From contig NZ_VISM01000001.1 in NCBI RefSeq assembly GCF_007827455.1, positions 2,147,501 to 2,211,500 of the forward strand: 64,000 nt of DNA, read 5' to 3'. A program made the position numbers and the translations under genes. Positions 53,785 through 63,578 of this stretch are shown here, piece by piece; position 1 is the stretch's first letter; each line of letters starts with the position of its first letter. Below the pieces are notes generated by a model, which did not search any database, had not been told where the DNA came from, and saw only the letters and a program-made list of their open reading frames with translations. Source of the stretch: Lutibacter sp. Hel_I_33_5 (GTDB lineage Bacteria > Bacteroidota > Bacteroidia > Flavobacteriales > Flavobacteriaceae).

Positions 53785-54459
53785 ATGAAAAAAGTTCTTT
53801 GCTTTTTATTTCTTATGATATCACTTTTGAGTTATTCTCAAAAAGATTCCTTGCAATTAGGAGATAGATATGCAGACGATCAATTGTATTTGTCTGTAAC
53901 GTATAATCAATTATATAGTCAACCAACTGGTGTGAAAGGAAGTGGGTTTTCTTACGGATTTTCTGGTGGAATTTTACAAGACATTATTCTAAATAAAAAA
54001 GGAAGTTTTTCTGTTGCTTTAGGATTAGGGTATAATTACGATTTTTTAAATCAGGCGTTAAAAATTGAGGAAATTAATAATACTCCTACCTTTTCTATTG
54101 ATGAAAATTTAAAATTAAATGAGTTCAGGTTACACGCAATTGAATTTCCAGTAGAGTTTAGATTACGTACTTCGGATGCTAATAAATACAAGTTTTGGCG
54201 TTTATACGCAGGTGTTAAGTTTTCTTATAACCTACATAATAAGTTTAATTTTACTGATGAAAATGATGCTTCTTTCGAATTCTCTAACATCACAGGTTTT
54301 AACAAATTCCAGTATGGAATAACGTTGTCTGCTGGATATGATTTAGTGACTTTTCATGTCTATTATGGTTTAAAGCCATTATTTAAAAATGGATTTATTG
54401 GTGCAGAAAGTGTAAATACGAAGCTCTTAAAAATGGGGTTGATTTTTTATATTTTATAA
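53785..54459 (+). CDS. PorT-like outer-membrane barrel of the type IX secretion system
   Basis: 224 residues with a signal peptide (about 1-18, ending LSYSQ) and eight or so amphipathic strands ending LLKMGLIFYIL. Size, fold and the FRLHAIEFPVEFRLR and YGLKPLFKNGF segments fit PorT/SprT, an outer-membrane protein needed for T9SS secretion and gliding. It follows an ExbB/ExbD operon, as in other Flavobacteria. Many small barrels look alike, so the assignment is probable, not certain. It converges on the PAP2-like gene with a six-base overlap. Confidence 0.75.
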   Translation: MKKVLCFLFLMISLLSYSQKDSLQLGDRYADDQLYLSVTYNQLYSQPTGVKGSGFSYGFSGGILQDIILNKKGSFSVALGLGYNYDFLNQALKIEEINNTPTFSIDENLKLNEFRLHAIEFPVEFRLRTSDANKYKFWRLYAGVKFSYNLHNKFNFTDENDASFEFSNITGFNKFQYGITLSAGYDLVTFHVYYGLKPLFKNGFIGAESVNTKLLKMGLIFYIL

Positions 54460-55053
54460 AAAAGCATTCACAAAGTAAGGGCATAAAAAACCAATTATAA
54501 ATCCTGAATAAACTTCAAAAGGTGTGTGTGCTTTTAAATGTAGTCTTGCACTTCCTAACAATCCAGAAAATAAAATTGAAACTGCAATGATTGGAAAAAA
54601 AGAGATTCCATAATTATTCTGTATTAATAGAAAAAAACCAACAGCAATTCCCATAGAAAGTAAATGCAAGCTTGTTTTTAACTTCGTTAAAAAAAGAACG
54701 TAGACTAATACTATTCCTAAAGATGTTGCATAAAATAAGATTCCCAAATCACTTACACTACGTAGTTTTATTAATGTACTACCAAGGAGATAAAAAAGCA
54801 CCATCATAAACGCTAAAGGTATTTTACGCTCTTTTATGGTAGTTACATGATAAGATTCTATAGATCCAATAGCTTTTAAAACAGCTAATAATAATACAGG
54901 TATTAGATAAGTAACTACAAAAACTAACCCCAGTATTGTTAATTGTAATTGCTTTTGAATCGTATTAGGCACTAATAAAAAATAGAGTAAAACACCAATT
55001 GTTGGAATTACGATTGGGTGTAAAATTACCGATATGATTTTATGAAAACGCAC
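54454..55053 (-). CDS. PAP2-like membrane protein
   Basis: 199 residues with six membrane helices. The C-terminal part GSARLHLKAHTPFEVYSGFIIG has the shape of the third PAP2 phosphatase motif (SRxxxxxHxxxD), with His at 177 or so, but the motif 1 lysine-arginine region is not clear, so activity is uncertain. The start is GTG (55053-55051), overlapping the rpoN stop codon by one base (TAGTG), which links translation of the two genes. Confidence 0.75.
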   Translation of the reverse strand: MRFHKIISVILHPIVIPTIGVLLYFLLVPNTIQKQLQLTILGLVFVVTYLIPVLLLAVLKAIGSIESYHVTTIKERKIPLAFMMVLFYLLGSTLIKLRSVSDLGILFYATSLGIVLVYVLFLTKLKTSLHLLSMGIAVGFFLLIQNNYGISFFPIIAVSILFSGLLGSARLHLKAHTPFEVYSGFIIGFLCPYFVNAFL

Positions 55054-56510
55054 TAAATTTCTTTACGCAATCTAGCTACAGAAATATCTAATTGCTCTCT
55101 ATATTTTGCTACAGTTCTTCTGGCAATTGGATACCCTTTCTCTTTAAGAAGTTTCGATAGCTTATCATCAGTTAACGGTTTTTTCTTGTTCTCTTCAGAA
55201 ATTACAGTCTCTAAAATCTTTTTAATTTCTCTAGTTGAAACATCTTCTCCTTGATCGTTTTTCATAGATTCAGAAAAGAATTCTTTAATCAACTTTGTGC
55301 CGTAAGGAGTAGAAACGTATTTACTGTTTGCTACACGTGAAACGGTAGAAATATCCATCTTAATTTTGTCTGCAATATCTTTTAAGATCATTGGTTTTAG
55401 CTTGCGCTCATCACCAGTTAAAAAATAATCATATTGATACTGCATAATAGTGCTCATAGTGATCATTAAAGTTTGTTGACGTTGTTTTATAGCATCAATA
55501 AACCATTTTGCAGCATCTAATTTTTGCTTAATAAAAAATACTGCATCTTTTTGAGACTTACTTTTTTTAGTAGATTCTTGATACCCTTTAAGCATATTAT
55601 TATACTCTCTAGAAACATGTAATTCGGGAGCGTTTCTAGAATTTAAAGTCAAATCTAGTTCACCATCTAAAATTTTTATTGAAAAATCAGGAACAATTTG
55701 TTCTGCTATTTTATTGTTTCCAGCATAAGAACTTCCAGGTTTCGGATTTAACTTTCCAATTTCGGTATTAATCTCTTTTAATTTATTTTCTGAAAGATTA
55801 AATTTCTCAATTAACTTTTTGTAATGTTTTTTTACAAAATGATCAAATGAGTTTTCAAGAATATTAATAGCTAAACTTCTAATCTCAGTTTCAGATTTTG
55901 CTTTTAATTGAATGATTAGGCATTCTCTTAAATCTCTTGCACCAACACCAATAGGATCTAATCTATGAACAACAGATTTAAGAATTTCAATTACTTTTTC
56001 TTCAGTTGTAAATATATTTGCAGTAAATGCTAAATCATCTACCAAATCAATAATTTCTCTTCTAATATATCCACTGTCATCAATACTACCAACTAAAAAC
56101 TCTGCAATTGCACGTTCTTCTTCGTTGATTCTAAATGTATTTAATTGATTTTTTAAAGACTGATGGAAACTTGTTCCAGCTGCATAAGGAACATTTTTTT
56201 CTTCATCATCTGATGAATAATTATTAGCTTGAGTTTTATAACTAGGATACTCATCATCACTTAGATATTCATCAATATTAATATCTTCAGTTTCAATTTT
56301 TTCTGTTCCTGTATCGTCATATTCATCAGCTAAAGAATCTTCAAAATTTTCAGGTTCTTCTTTACCAGTGTCTAGGGCAGGGTTCTCTTCAATTTCTTGT
56401 TTTAAACGTTCTTCAAAAGCTTGCGTAGGCAATTGAATTAACTTCATCAACTGAATTTGTTGTGGAGATAATTTTTGAAGTAATTTATAATGTAAGCTTT
56501 GTTTTAACAT
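55053..56510 (-). CDS. rpoN: RNA polymerase sigma-54 factor
   Basis: 485 residues, the family length. The N-terminal activator-interacting region is Gln/Leu-rich (LQKLSPQQIQLMKLIQLP). An acidic region follows (about 55-110). The core-binding domain, a helix-turn-helix, and the RpoN box ARRTVAKYRE near 463-472 close the protein. Sigma-54 needs an AAA+ activator; none is encoded in this window. It is separated from asnS by an orphan membrane gene on the other strand. Confidence 0.97.
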   Translation of the reverse strand: MLKQSLHYKLLQKLSPQQIQLMKLIQLPTQAFEERLKQEIEENPALDTGKEEPENFEDSLADEYDDTGTEKIETEDINIDEYLSDDEYPSYKTQANNYSSDDEEKNVPYAAGTSFHQSLKNQLNTFRINEEERAIAEFLVGSIDDSGYIRREIIDLVDDLAFTANIFTTEEKVIEILKSVVHRLDPIGVGARDLRECLIIQLKAKSETEIRSLAINILENSFDHFVKKHYKKLIEKFNLSENKLKEINTEIGKLNPKPGSSYAGNNKIAEQIVPDFSIKILDGELDLTLNSRNAPELHVSREYNNMLKGYQESTKKSKSQKDAVFFIKQKLDAAKWFIDAIKQRQQTLMITMSTIMQYQYDYFLTGDERKLKPMILKDIADKIKMDISTVSRVANSKYVSTPYGTKLIKEFFSESMKNDQGEDVSTREIKKILETVISEENKKKPLTDDKLSKLLKEKGYPIARRTVAKYREQLDISVARLRKEI

Positions 56511-56673
56511 AAACAGAAATCAAAGTAATATTATTTACATATATTGTATATGGAAAGTAAAAGTAATGATTAAAAAAAATGTATTATAAAAAAATAAGAA
56601 ATTATTTATCATCTTTTCTCTTCCTTAGTTTTATCAATCAAAATATCATTTATTAATAAAATCATAATTCAAG

Positions 56674-57156
56674 TTGATAAAAACATGTATTAATAACGGT
56701 TTTAAAATAGTAATAATAATTTTATTTTATTATTGCTTTGAAAAATTGACCTTGAATCTCGGTAGGTTAATTTTTAACTATTTAGATACTGTTTTTAAAA
56801 TTATAGAAAATGATTATACTGTAATTTATAGAATTTTTATAGATACATTTTTAGTAATTATCGTAATAAGTTCGTTGCAATATTTAGTTAATAAAATTAA
56901 AAGACAAGATTCGAGGTATACTTCTTTTTTATTAGCAATTATACTTGCTCCATTATTTTATGAAATATCATTTCAAAGAATTTCATGCGTTGGTTGGTTT
57001 AATGAAAATTCAGTATGGTTTATTCCTCTTAGATTACATATGTTTTTGATGGTAATTTATTTTTTATATAAAAAGCATAAAATGTTCAACCTCAATAATT
57101 ATATACTAGCTATAGTGTCAGGTTTTTTATATGTTATTACTATGTGGTTGATTTAA
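56674..57156 (+). CDS. Orphan membrane protein of unknown function
   Basis: 160 residues with four hydrophobic segments and no motif I recognise. The start is a TTG at 56674 after an in-frame stop at 56665; no ATG precedes the second helix. The sequence is very AT-rich, and the gene faces against rpoN and asnS, which normally lie next to each other in Flavobacteria. It may have been acquired. The frame is long enough to be real but has no detected relatives by eye, so confidence is modest. Confidence 0.5.
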   Translation: MIKTCINNGFKIVIIILFYYCFEKLTLNLGRLIFNYLDTVFKIIENDYTVIYRIFIDTFLVIIVISSLQYLVNKIKRQDSRYTSFLLAIILAPLFYEISFQRISCVGWFNENSVWFIPLRLHMFLMVIYFLYKKHKMFNLNNYILAIVSGFLYVITMWLI

Positions 57157-57168
57157 ACTACTAATTAT

Positions 57169-58602
57169 TTAAAATTCAGCATTTTGAGGTGTTCTTGGAA
57201 ATGGAATAACGTCTCTAATATTCCCCATTCCAGTTGTAAATTGAACTAAACGTTCAAAACCTAATCCAAAACCAGAATGAACAGCTGTTCCAAATTTTCT
57301 TAGGTCTAAATACCACCAAAGTTCTTTTTCGTCAATATTTAAAGCCTTCATTTTTTGAACTAAAACATCATAACGTTCTTCACGTTGTGCGCCACCAACC
57401 ATTTCTCCAATACCAGGGAATAAAACATCCATAGCACGTACCGTTTTTCCATCTTCATTTAAACGCATATAAAATGCCTTAATATCGGCAGGATAATCGA
57501 ATAAAATCACGGGGCATTTAAAATGTTTTTCAACTAAATAACGCTCGTGTTCAGATTGTAAATCCGCACCCCATTCGTTAATTAAAAATTGAAATTTCTT
57601 CTTCTTATTTGGTTTGCAATTTCTAAGAATATCGATAGCTTCTGTATAAGAAACACGTTTAAAATTATTGTCAGCTACAAATTTTAGTTTTTCAACTAAA
57701 CTCATTTCACTTCGCTGCGCTTGTGGTTTTGTTTTTTCTTCTTGTGTAAGTCTATTATCTAAAAAAGCTAAATCGTCTTTACAATTTTCTAAAACATGTG
57801 TTAAAACCGATTTTATAAAATCTTCCGCTAAATCCATATTACCATCCAAATCCATAAAAGCAACTTCGGGTTCAATCATCCAGAATTCTGCTAAATGACG
57901 TGTAGTATTAGAATTTTCTGCCCTAAAAGTAGGGCCAAAAGTATAGACTTTTCCTAATGCCATTGCATAGGTCTCTGCTTCTAATTGACCAGAAACTGTT
58001 AAGTTGGTTTCTTTACCAAAAAAATCTTGACTGTAATCTATCTTTCCATCTTCTGTTAAAGGTGCTTTATTTTCTTCAAAAGTTGTCACCTTAAACATTT
58101 CTCCTGCACCTTCAGCATCAGAACCTGTAACAATTGGTGTGTTTACATAGTTAAATCCGTTTTCTTGAAAATACTTGTGTACTGCATAAGATAGTAAAGA
58201 ACGCACACGCATTACAGCACTAAATGTATTTGTTCTTACACGTAAATGTGCATTTTCTCTCAAAAATTCGAAACTGTGTTTTTTAGGCTGAATAGGATAT
58301 TCATCAGGATTTGAGTCACCCAAAATTTCTAATTCAGAAACTTGAACTTCCATAGTTTGTCCTTTCCCTTGACTTTCTATTAATGTTCCTTTTATACTAA
58401 CAGCAGCTCCAGTAGTAATTCTTCTTAACGTTTCTTCATTGGTGTTTTCAAAATCAACAACACATTGAATGTTTTTAATGGTTGAACCATCATTTAAAGC
58501 AATAAAACGATTACTTCTAAATGTTCTTACCCAGCCTTTAAGTTGTACTTCTTGTAAAAAAGTTTCTGATTTTAAAATTTCTGCAACGCTACTTTTCTTC
58601 AT
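57169..58602 (-). CDS. asnS: Asparaginyl-tRNA synthetase
   Basis: Class II enzyme that charges tRNA-Asn. 477 residues. The N-terminal OB-fold (about 1-110) reads anticodons; class II motif 2 is TFRAENSNTTRHLAEFWMIEPE and motif 3 GFGLGFERLVQFTTG near the C-terminus. These features place it as AsnRS rather than AspRS. With a dedicated AsnRS, the organism does not need the amidotransferase route for Asn. The cognate tRNA-Asn is at 5757-5830. Confidence 0.97.
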   Translation of the reverse strand: MKKSSVAEILKSETFLQEVQLKGWVRTFRSNRFIALNDGSTIKNIQCVVDFENTNEETLRRITTGAAVSIKGTLIESQGKGQTMEVQVSELEILGDSNPDEYPIQPKKHSFEFLRENAHLRVRTNTFSAVMRVRSLLSYAVHKYFQENGFNYVNTPIVTGSDAEGAGEMFKVTTFEENKAPLTEDGKIDYSQDFFGKETNLTVSGQLEAETYAMALGKVYTFGPTFRAENSNTTRHLAEFWMIEPEVAFMDLDGNMDLAEDFIKSVLTHVLENCKDDLAFLDNRLTQEEKTKPQAQRSEMSLVEKLKFVADNNFKRVSYTEAIDILRNCKPNKKKKFQFLINEWGADLQSEHERYLVEKHFKCPVILFDYPADIKAFYMRLNEDGKTVRAMDVLFPGIGEMVGGAQREERYDVLVQKMKALNIDEKELWWYLDLRKFGTAVHSGFGLGFERLVQFTTGMGNIRDVIPFPRTPQNAEF

Positions 58603-58684
58603 CTTCTTATTTGGTGTTAAAAAAGTAAAGATACTTTTTTGTTAGAAGATGAGCAATAGTATTATAGTGAAGAAAAGCTTAAAT

Positions 58685-61060
58685 TTATTCTTCTATTTTT
58701 TCTTCTTTTGGAGGCAAAATTCTCATTGCAGGTTCTTTAAATACTTTTTGATTGGCAATTTTTTTCTCGAAAGTAAGTAATAAAGAAGGTAATAAAAGTA
58801 AATTAGAAACCATTGCTAATAACAATGTTACAGAAACCAGTCCTCCTAAGGCTATTGTTCCTCCAAAACTAGAAACTGTAAATACTAAAAAGCCAAAAAA
58901 TAATACAATTGATGTGTAAAACATACTTACACCTGTTTCTCTTAGAGCGGCATAAACCGACGGTTTAATTTTCCATTTATTAGCAATCAATTCTTGCCTA
59001 TATTTCGCTAAAAAGTGAATGGTATCATCTACGGAAATACCAAATGCAATACTAAATACTAAAATAGTTGAAGGTTTTATAGGGATGCCAAAAAAGCCCA
59101 TTAATCCTGCCGTAATTAATAATGGCAGCATGTTAGGTATCAACGAAATTAAAATCATTTGTGGTGATCTAAACATCCATGCCATAAATAAGGCTATTAA
59201 AAACACTGCTAATGATAAAGAAATCACTAAGTTTTTAATTAAGTAATTTGTTCCCTTTATAAATACTAAAGCTTTTCCAGTTAATGAAACGGTATAACGT
59301 TCTTCTGGAAATTCTTTTTTAATCACAGCTCTTAATCGTTCTTGAATGACATCCATTTTATCGGTACCAATGTCTTTCATAAAGGTTGTAATTCTTGCGT
59401 ATCTTCCTGTAGAATCGACAAAACTCTTTAACATACCAGCATTGCTGTTAGAATTTTTTGTGTATGCAAAAATGTAGCTTTGTTCTTGACTAGTTGGTAA
59501 TTGATAATATTTAGGATTTCCTTTGTAGTAAGCTTGTTTAGAGTATTTTACTAGATTTATTATTGAAATTGGTTTAGATAGTTCTGGAAAAGTTTCGATT
59601 GCATCATTTATTTTATCCATGCGTTTTAAAGTGGATAATTTCATGACTCCTTTTTCCTTTTTTGTATCAATTAGAATTTCTAAAGGCATGATACCACCAA
59701 ACTCTTTTTCAAAGAATTTAATGTCTTTGTAAAACTGCATTCCCTTAGGCATGTCTTCGATTAAACTACCAGAAACTCTAATTTTATAAACACCAATTAT
59801 CCCTAAAATTATAACAATAACGGTTGTGATATAAATGGTAATTCTTCTTTTTCTAACCATTTGCTCCATCCAATCCACAACATTTTCAATCCACTTTTTT
59901 TCAAGATGATTTAAATGCTTTTTCTTAGGCAACGGCATAAAACTATAAATAATCGGTATAATTAATAATGCCAGAATAAAAATACTTATGATATTAATAG
60001 AAGCTAAAATTCCGAATTCTCTTAAAAGTTGACTTTTAACAAATACAAAAGTTGCAAAACCTGATGCAGTAGTTATGTTGGTCATTAACGTAGCATTCCC
60101 AATCTTAGAAATTACACGTTGCAACGCTTTTGCTTGCATACCGTGTTTTTTTACTTCTTGCTGATATTTATTGATGAGAAAAACTGCATTTGGAACACCA
60201 ATGACAATTATTAATGGCGGAATTAATGCTGTTAATACTGTTATTTCATATCCTAATAAACCAATAAATCCGAATGCCCAAACAACCCCAATAATTACTA
60301 CTAATAGTGTGATAAAAGTTGCTCTAAATGATCTGAAGAAAAAGAAGAAAATAATTGCTGTTATAAGCAAAGCGCCACCCACAAAAAGTTGAATTTCATC
60401 TTGTATGTTCTGGGAATTTAACGTTCTAATATATGGCATTCCAGAAACACGAATATCTAAGCCATTTTCCTTTTCAAAAGCTTCTATTTTTGGAATTAAA
60501 ACATTCTGAATTAAATCTCTTCTAACAGGAGTATTTACAATTTTTTTATCAATATAAATTGCTGTTTGAAGTGTTTGTGTGTTTTTATTATAAAGTAAAT
60601 TATCGTAAAAAGGGAGCTTTTCAAAAAGTTGTTTTTTTATTTCATTAACTTCTTTTTTTGTTGACGGTTCTTTATCAAACAAAGGTTCAAAAACAAACTT
60701 CCTTTTCTTTCTATCTGCTTTTAATTTTTTAACATCAGCAATAGAAATTGTAAATTCAACTTCTTTTAAAGAATCGAATGATTTTACTAAACCATTCCAT
60801 GCATTAAATTTTTTAGGTGTAAATACTGTAGCATCTTGTACTCCAAGAATGATTAAGTTTCCTTCTTCTCCAAAAATTTCTAAAAACTGATTGTAATCTA
60901 AATTTGCCTGATGATTTTGAGGTAAAAGGTTTGCTTCTGTATATGAGAATCGCATATGTTTCATTTGCAAAGCCAAAAAAGTTGTAGCAATTGCTATGCA
61001 AATCAATACTAAATATCTATTTCTTAAGATAAAACCTGCGACTTTGGTCCAGAAGGTCAT
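58685..61060 (-). CDS. RND-superfamily (MMPL-type) exporter
   Basis: 791 residues with twelve membrane helices in two halves, each with a large periplasmic loop, ending in a short cytoplasmic tail. The segment FSIAFGISVDDTIHFLAKYR in the second half and PPLIIVIGVPNAVFLINKYQ in the first are the RND helix-4/10 motifs; the second half has paired Asp. It is half the length of drug RND pumps and has no adaptor nearby, fitting the predicted-exporter group linked to hopanoid or lipid transport. Substrate unknown. It lies between asnS and frr. Confidence 0.92.
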   Translation of the reverse strand: MTFWTKVAGFILRNRYLVLICIAIATTFLALQMKHMRFSYTEANLLPQNHQANLDYNQFLEIFGEEGNLIILGVQDATVFTPKKFNAWNGLVKSFDSLKEVEFTISIADVKKLKADRKKRKFVFEPLFDKEPSTKKEVNEIKKQLFEKLPFYDNLLYNKNTQTLQTAIYIDKKIVNTPVRRDLIQNVLIPKIEAFEKENGLDIRVSGMPYIRTLNSQNIQDEIQLFVGGALLITAIIFFFFFRSFRATFITLLVVIIGVVWAFGFIGLLGYEITVLTALIPPLIIVIGVPNAVFLINKYQQEVKKHGMQAKALQRVISKIGNATLMTNITTASGFATFVFVKSQLLREFGILASINIISIFILALLIIPIIYSFMPLPKKKHLNHLEKKWIENVVDWMEQMVRKRRITIYITTVIVIILGIIGVYKIRVSGSLIEDMPKGMQFYKDIKFFEKEFGGIMPLEILIDTKKEKGVMKLSTLKRMDKINDAIETFPELSKPISIINLVKYSKQAYYKGNPKYYQLPTSQEQSYIFAYTKNSNSNAGMLKSFVDSTGRYARITTFMKDIGTDKMDVIQERLRAVIKKEFPEERYTVSLTGKALVFIKGTNYLIKNLVISLSLAVFLIALFMAWMFRSPQMILISLIPNMLPLLITAGLMGFFGIPIKPSTILVFSIAFGISVDDTIHFLAKYRQELIANKWKIKPSVYAALRETGVSMFYTSIVLFFGFLVFTVSSFGGTIALGGLVSVTLLLAMVSNLLLLPSLLLTFEKKIANQKVFKEPAMRILPPKEEKIEE

Positions 61061-61110
61061 TTATAAAATTTTAAGCAAAGGTAATTAAATTGTTGTTGGA
61101 TTTTGACCAA

Positions 61111-61139
61111 AAAAAAGAGTGTTTTTAACACCCTTTTTT
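61111..61139 (-). terminator. Terminator after frr
   Basis: Stem AAAAAAGAGTGTT / AACACCCTTTTTT with a TTT loop and one G-T pair; on the minus strand it ends in a run of T. It is 18 bases past the frr stop codon. Confidence 0.82.
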
Positions 61140-61157
61140 ATAAATTTTATAAGGTTA

Positions 61158-61712
61158 TTAAACTTTCATGATTTCTGCTTCTTTAACCGTAAATTTCTCG
61201 TCAATATCTTTAATGTGTTGATCTGTTAAAGCTTGAACTTCAACTTCTGAATTTTTCTTTAAATCGTCTGAAACGTCTAATTTTTTAATTTCGTTATTAG
61301 CATCTTTTCTTGCATTTCTAATACCAACTTTTGCATGTTCTGCTTCAGCTTTTGCTTGTTTTGCTAATCCTTTTCTGCGTTCTTCTGTTAAAGGAGGAAC
61401 ATTGATAATAATATTTTCACCATTATTCATTGGGTTAAAACCAATATTAGCAATCATAATTGCTTTCTCGATTTCTTGTAACATGTTTTTCTCCCAAGGT
61501 TGGATGCTAATAGTTCTAGCATCTGGTGTATTTACATTTGCAACTTGGCCTAATGGTGTTAAAGAACCATAATAATCTACTTGAATGTTAGATAACATCG
61601 AAGGAGATGCTTTACCTGCTCTTATGGTACGTAATTCTTTAATCAAATGCTCTATCGCATTTGTCATAGCTTCTTTAGCTGTGTCTATAATAAACTCAAT
61701 ATCTTCGTTCAT
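61158..61712 (-). CDS. frr: Ribosome recycling factor
   Basis: Splits post-termination ribosomes with EF-G. 184 residues, the standard length: two-domain fold with a long three-helix bundle and LRTIRAGKASPSMLSNIQVDYYGSLTPLGQVANV as the conserved N-terminal part and PPLTEERRKGLAKQAK in the middle. It follows pyrH by 51 bases, the usual order. Confidence 0.97.
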   Translation of the reverse strand: MNEDIEFIIDTAKEAMTNAIEHLIKELRTIRAGKASPSMLSNIQVDYYGSLTPLGQVANVNTPDARTISIQPWEKNMLQEIEKAIMIANIGFNPMNNGENIIINVPPLTEERRKGLAKQAKAEAEHAKVGIRNARKDANNEIKKLDVSDDLKKNSEVEVQALTDQHIKDIDEKFTVKEAEIMKV

Positions 61713-61763
61713 AATTATTCTAATTTAAAACCTATTTTTAGGTAGGTGATAACTTTATTTTAA

Positions 61764-62471
61764 TCAATTATCAACTATTGTTCCAATTTGTTCTCCAGAA
61801 ATTAACTTCATTAAATTTCCAGTAGTATTCATATCAAAAACAATAATAGGTAATTTATTTTCTTCACTTAAAGTAAAAGCGGTCATATCCATTACTTTTA
61901 ACCCTTTTTCTATCACATCTTTAAAAGTAATATTTTCGTATTTGATGGCATTTTTATCTTTTTCTGGATCTACATTGTAAATTCCATCAACACGAGTTCC
62001 TTTTAAAATTGCATCAGCTTGAACTTCTATAGCTCTTAAAACGGCAGCAGTATCTGTAGTAAAATATGGATTTCCGGTTCCAGCTCCAAAAATAACAACA
62101 CGTCCTTTTTCTAAATGACGAATTGCTTTACGTTTAATATAAGGTTCTGCGATTTCTTTTATTTCTAATGCTGTTTGTAAACGTGTATACACACCAGCGT
62201 CTTCTAGTGCACTTTGTAATGCTAATCCGTTAATACAAGTAGCTAGCATACCCATATGATCTCCTTGTACACGATCCATACCATTGGCTGCGCCAGCAAC
62301 ACCTCTAAAAATATTTCCACCGCCAATTACAATGGCAACTTCTACACCTTTGTTTACTACTGCTTTTATTTCTTCTGCATATTCTGCTAAACGTTTTGGG
62401 TCAATTCCGTATTGACGTTCACCCATTAAAGCTTCTCCACTTAATTTTAGTAATATTCTCTTGTATTGCAT
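61764..62471 (-). CDS. pyrH: UMP kinase
   Basis: Phosphorylates UMP to UDP and is regulated by UTP and GTP in other bacteria. 235 residues of the amino-acid-kinase fold with KLSGEALMG at 8-16, GGGNIFRG at about 50-57, [15 protein letters not shown] and a final [16 protein letters not shown]. The -7 box TAGTTTTG is on the minus strand at 62498-62491. It follows tsf behind a terminator. Confidence 0.97.
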   Translation of the reverse strand: MQYKRILLKLSGEALMGERQYGIDPKRLAEYAEEIKAVVNKGVEVAIVIGGGNIFRGVAGAANGMDRVQGDHMGMLATCINGLALQSALEDAGVYTRLQTALEIKEIAEPYIKRKAIRHLEKGRVVIFGAGTGNPYFTTDTAAVLRAIEVQADAILKGTRVDGIYNVDPEKDKNAIKYENITFKDVIEKGLKVMDMTAFTLSEENKLPIIVFDMNTTGNLMKLISGEQIGTIVDN

Positions 62472-62533
62472 GGTTTTTTTGAAAGTTGAACAAAACTACA
62501 TAATTTTTTTGATTTTTAAATTTATCAAAAACA

Positions 62534-62561
62534 AAAAACCTCGCAAATTTGCGAGGTTTTT
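62534..62561 (-). terminator. Terminator after tsf
   Basis: Stem AAAAACCTCGC / GCGAGGTTTTT with loop AAATTT, 20 bases after the tsf stop codon. It uses the same stem sequence as the terminator after recX at 22242-22269. Confidence 0.88.
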
Positions 62562-62580
62562 AAAATATGTTGTAATAAAA

Positions 62581-63552
62581 TTACCCTAAAGTAACTCTTT
62601 TAAATCCACTAACAGAAACATCACCATATGATTTAACATATTCTGCAACGTTTTTCTTTTCATCTTTAATGAAATTTTGATCTAATAAACATTGTTCTTG
62701 ATCTAAAGTAGTGTTATCAGAAATAAAACGCTCCATTTTACCTGGAAGAATTCTATCCCAGATTTGTTCTGGTTTACCTTCAGCTTTTAATTCAGCTTTT
62801 GCAGCTTCTTCAGCTTGTGCAATTACTTCATCAGTTAATTGAGCTCTAGAAATATATTGAGGTACGTTTTTTAAAGTTTTACCTAATCTACCTAATTCAA
62901 TATTATCTTTTTCTATAACTGCAATTCTTGCTTCAGTTTCTGCAGCTACAAATGTAGGGTCAAAATCTTTGTAAGATAATGTTGTTGCTCCCATAGAAGC
63001 AATTTGCATTGCTACATCTTTAGTTAAAGCATCTGCATTATCAACGACGCTAGATAAACCAACTAAAGCGGCAATCTTACCAATGTGAGTGTAAGAACCA
63101 ACATAAGCAGCTTCAAGTTTTTCGAAAGAAGTAATGTCTAGTTTTTCACCAATTACACCAGTTTGTTCAATTAACTTTTCAGCAACTGTGATACCTCCAA
63201 AATCAGCAGCTAAGAAAGATTCTTTATCTGAATGATTTAAAGCGATATCAGCAAATTGACCACCTAAAGCAACAAAAGATTCGTTTTTACCAACAAAATC
63301 AGTTTCACAAGCTAATACAATAGCAACACCTTCAGTTTTGTCTGCATTAATTTTTGTTACTGCAACACCTTCAGTAGATTCTCTATCAGCTCTTTTTGCA
63401 GCAATTTTTTGACCTTTCTTACGTAAGATGTCAATTGCTTTATCAAAATCTCCAGCAGCTTCAACTAATGCCTTTTTACAGTCCATCATTCCAGCTCCAG
63501 TAGCTTCTCTTAATTTTTTAACATCAGCAGCGCTAATCTTTACCGTTTCCAT
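62581..63552 (-). CDS. tsf: Elongation factor Ts
   Basis: Nucleotide exchange factor for EF-Tu. 323 residues, longer than the E. coli protein (283), as usual in Bacteroidota. The N-terminal UBA-like domain has LREATGAGMMDCKKALVEA at 15-33; the core has the TDFV segment ACETDFVGKNE. It starts 26 bases after rpsB, so they are co-transcribed. Confidence 0.97.
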   Translation of the reverse strand: METVKISAADVKKLREATGAGMMDCKKALVEAAGDFDKAIDILRKKGQKIAAKRADRESTEGVAVTKINADKTEGVAIVLACETDFVGKNESFVALGGQFADIALNHSDKESFLAADFGGITVAEKLIEQTGVIGEKLDITSFEKLEAAYVGSYTHIGKIAALVGLSSVVDNADALTKDVAMQIASMGATTLSYKDFDPTFVAAETEARIAVIEKDNIELGRLGKTLKNVPQYISRAQLTDEVIAQAEEAAKAELKAEGKPEQIWDRILPGKMERFISDNTTLDQEQCLLDQNFIKDEKKNVAEYVKSYGDVSVSGFKRVTLG

Positions 63553-63578
63553 GTTATTTATAGTTTCTTAAATTGTAA

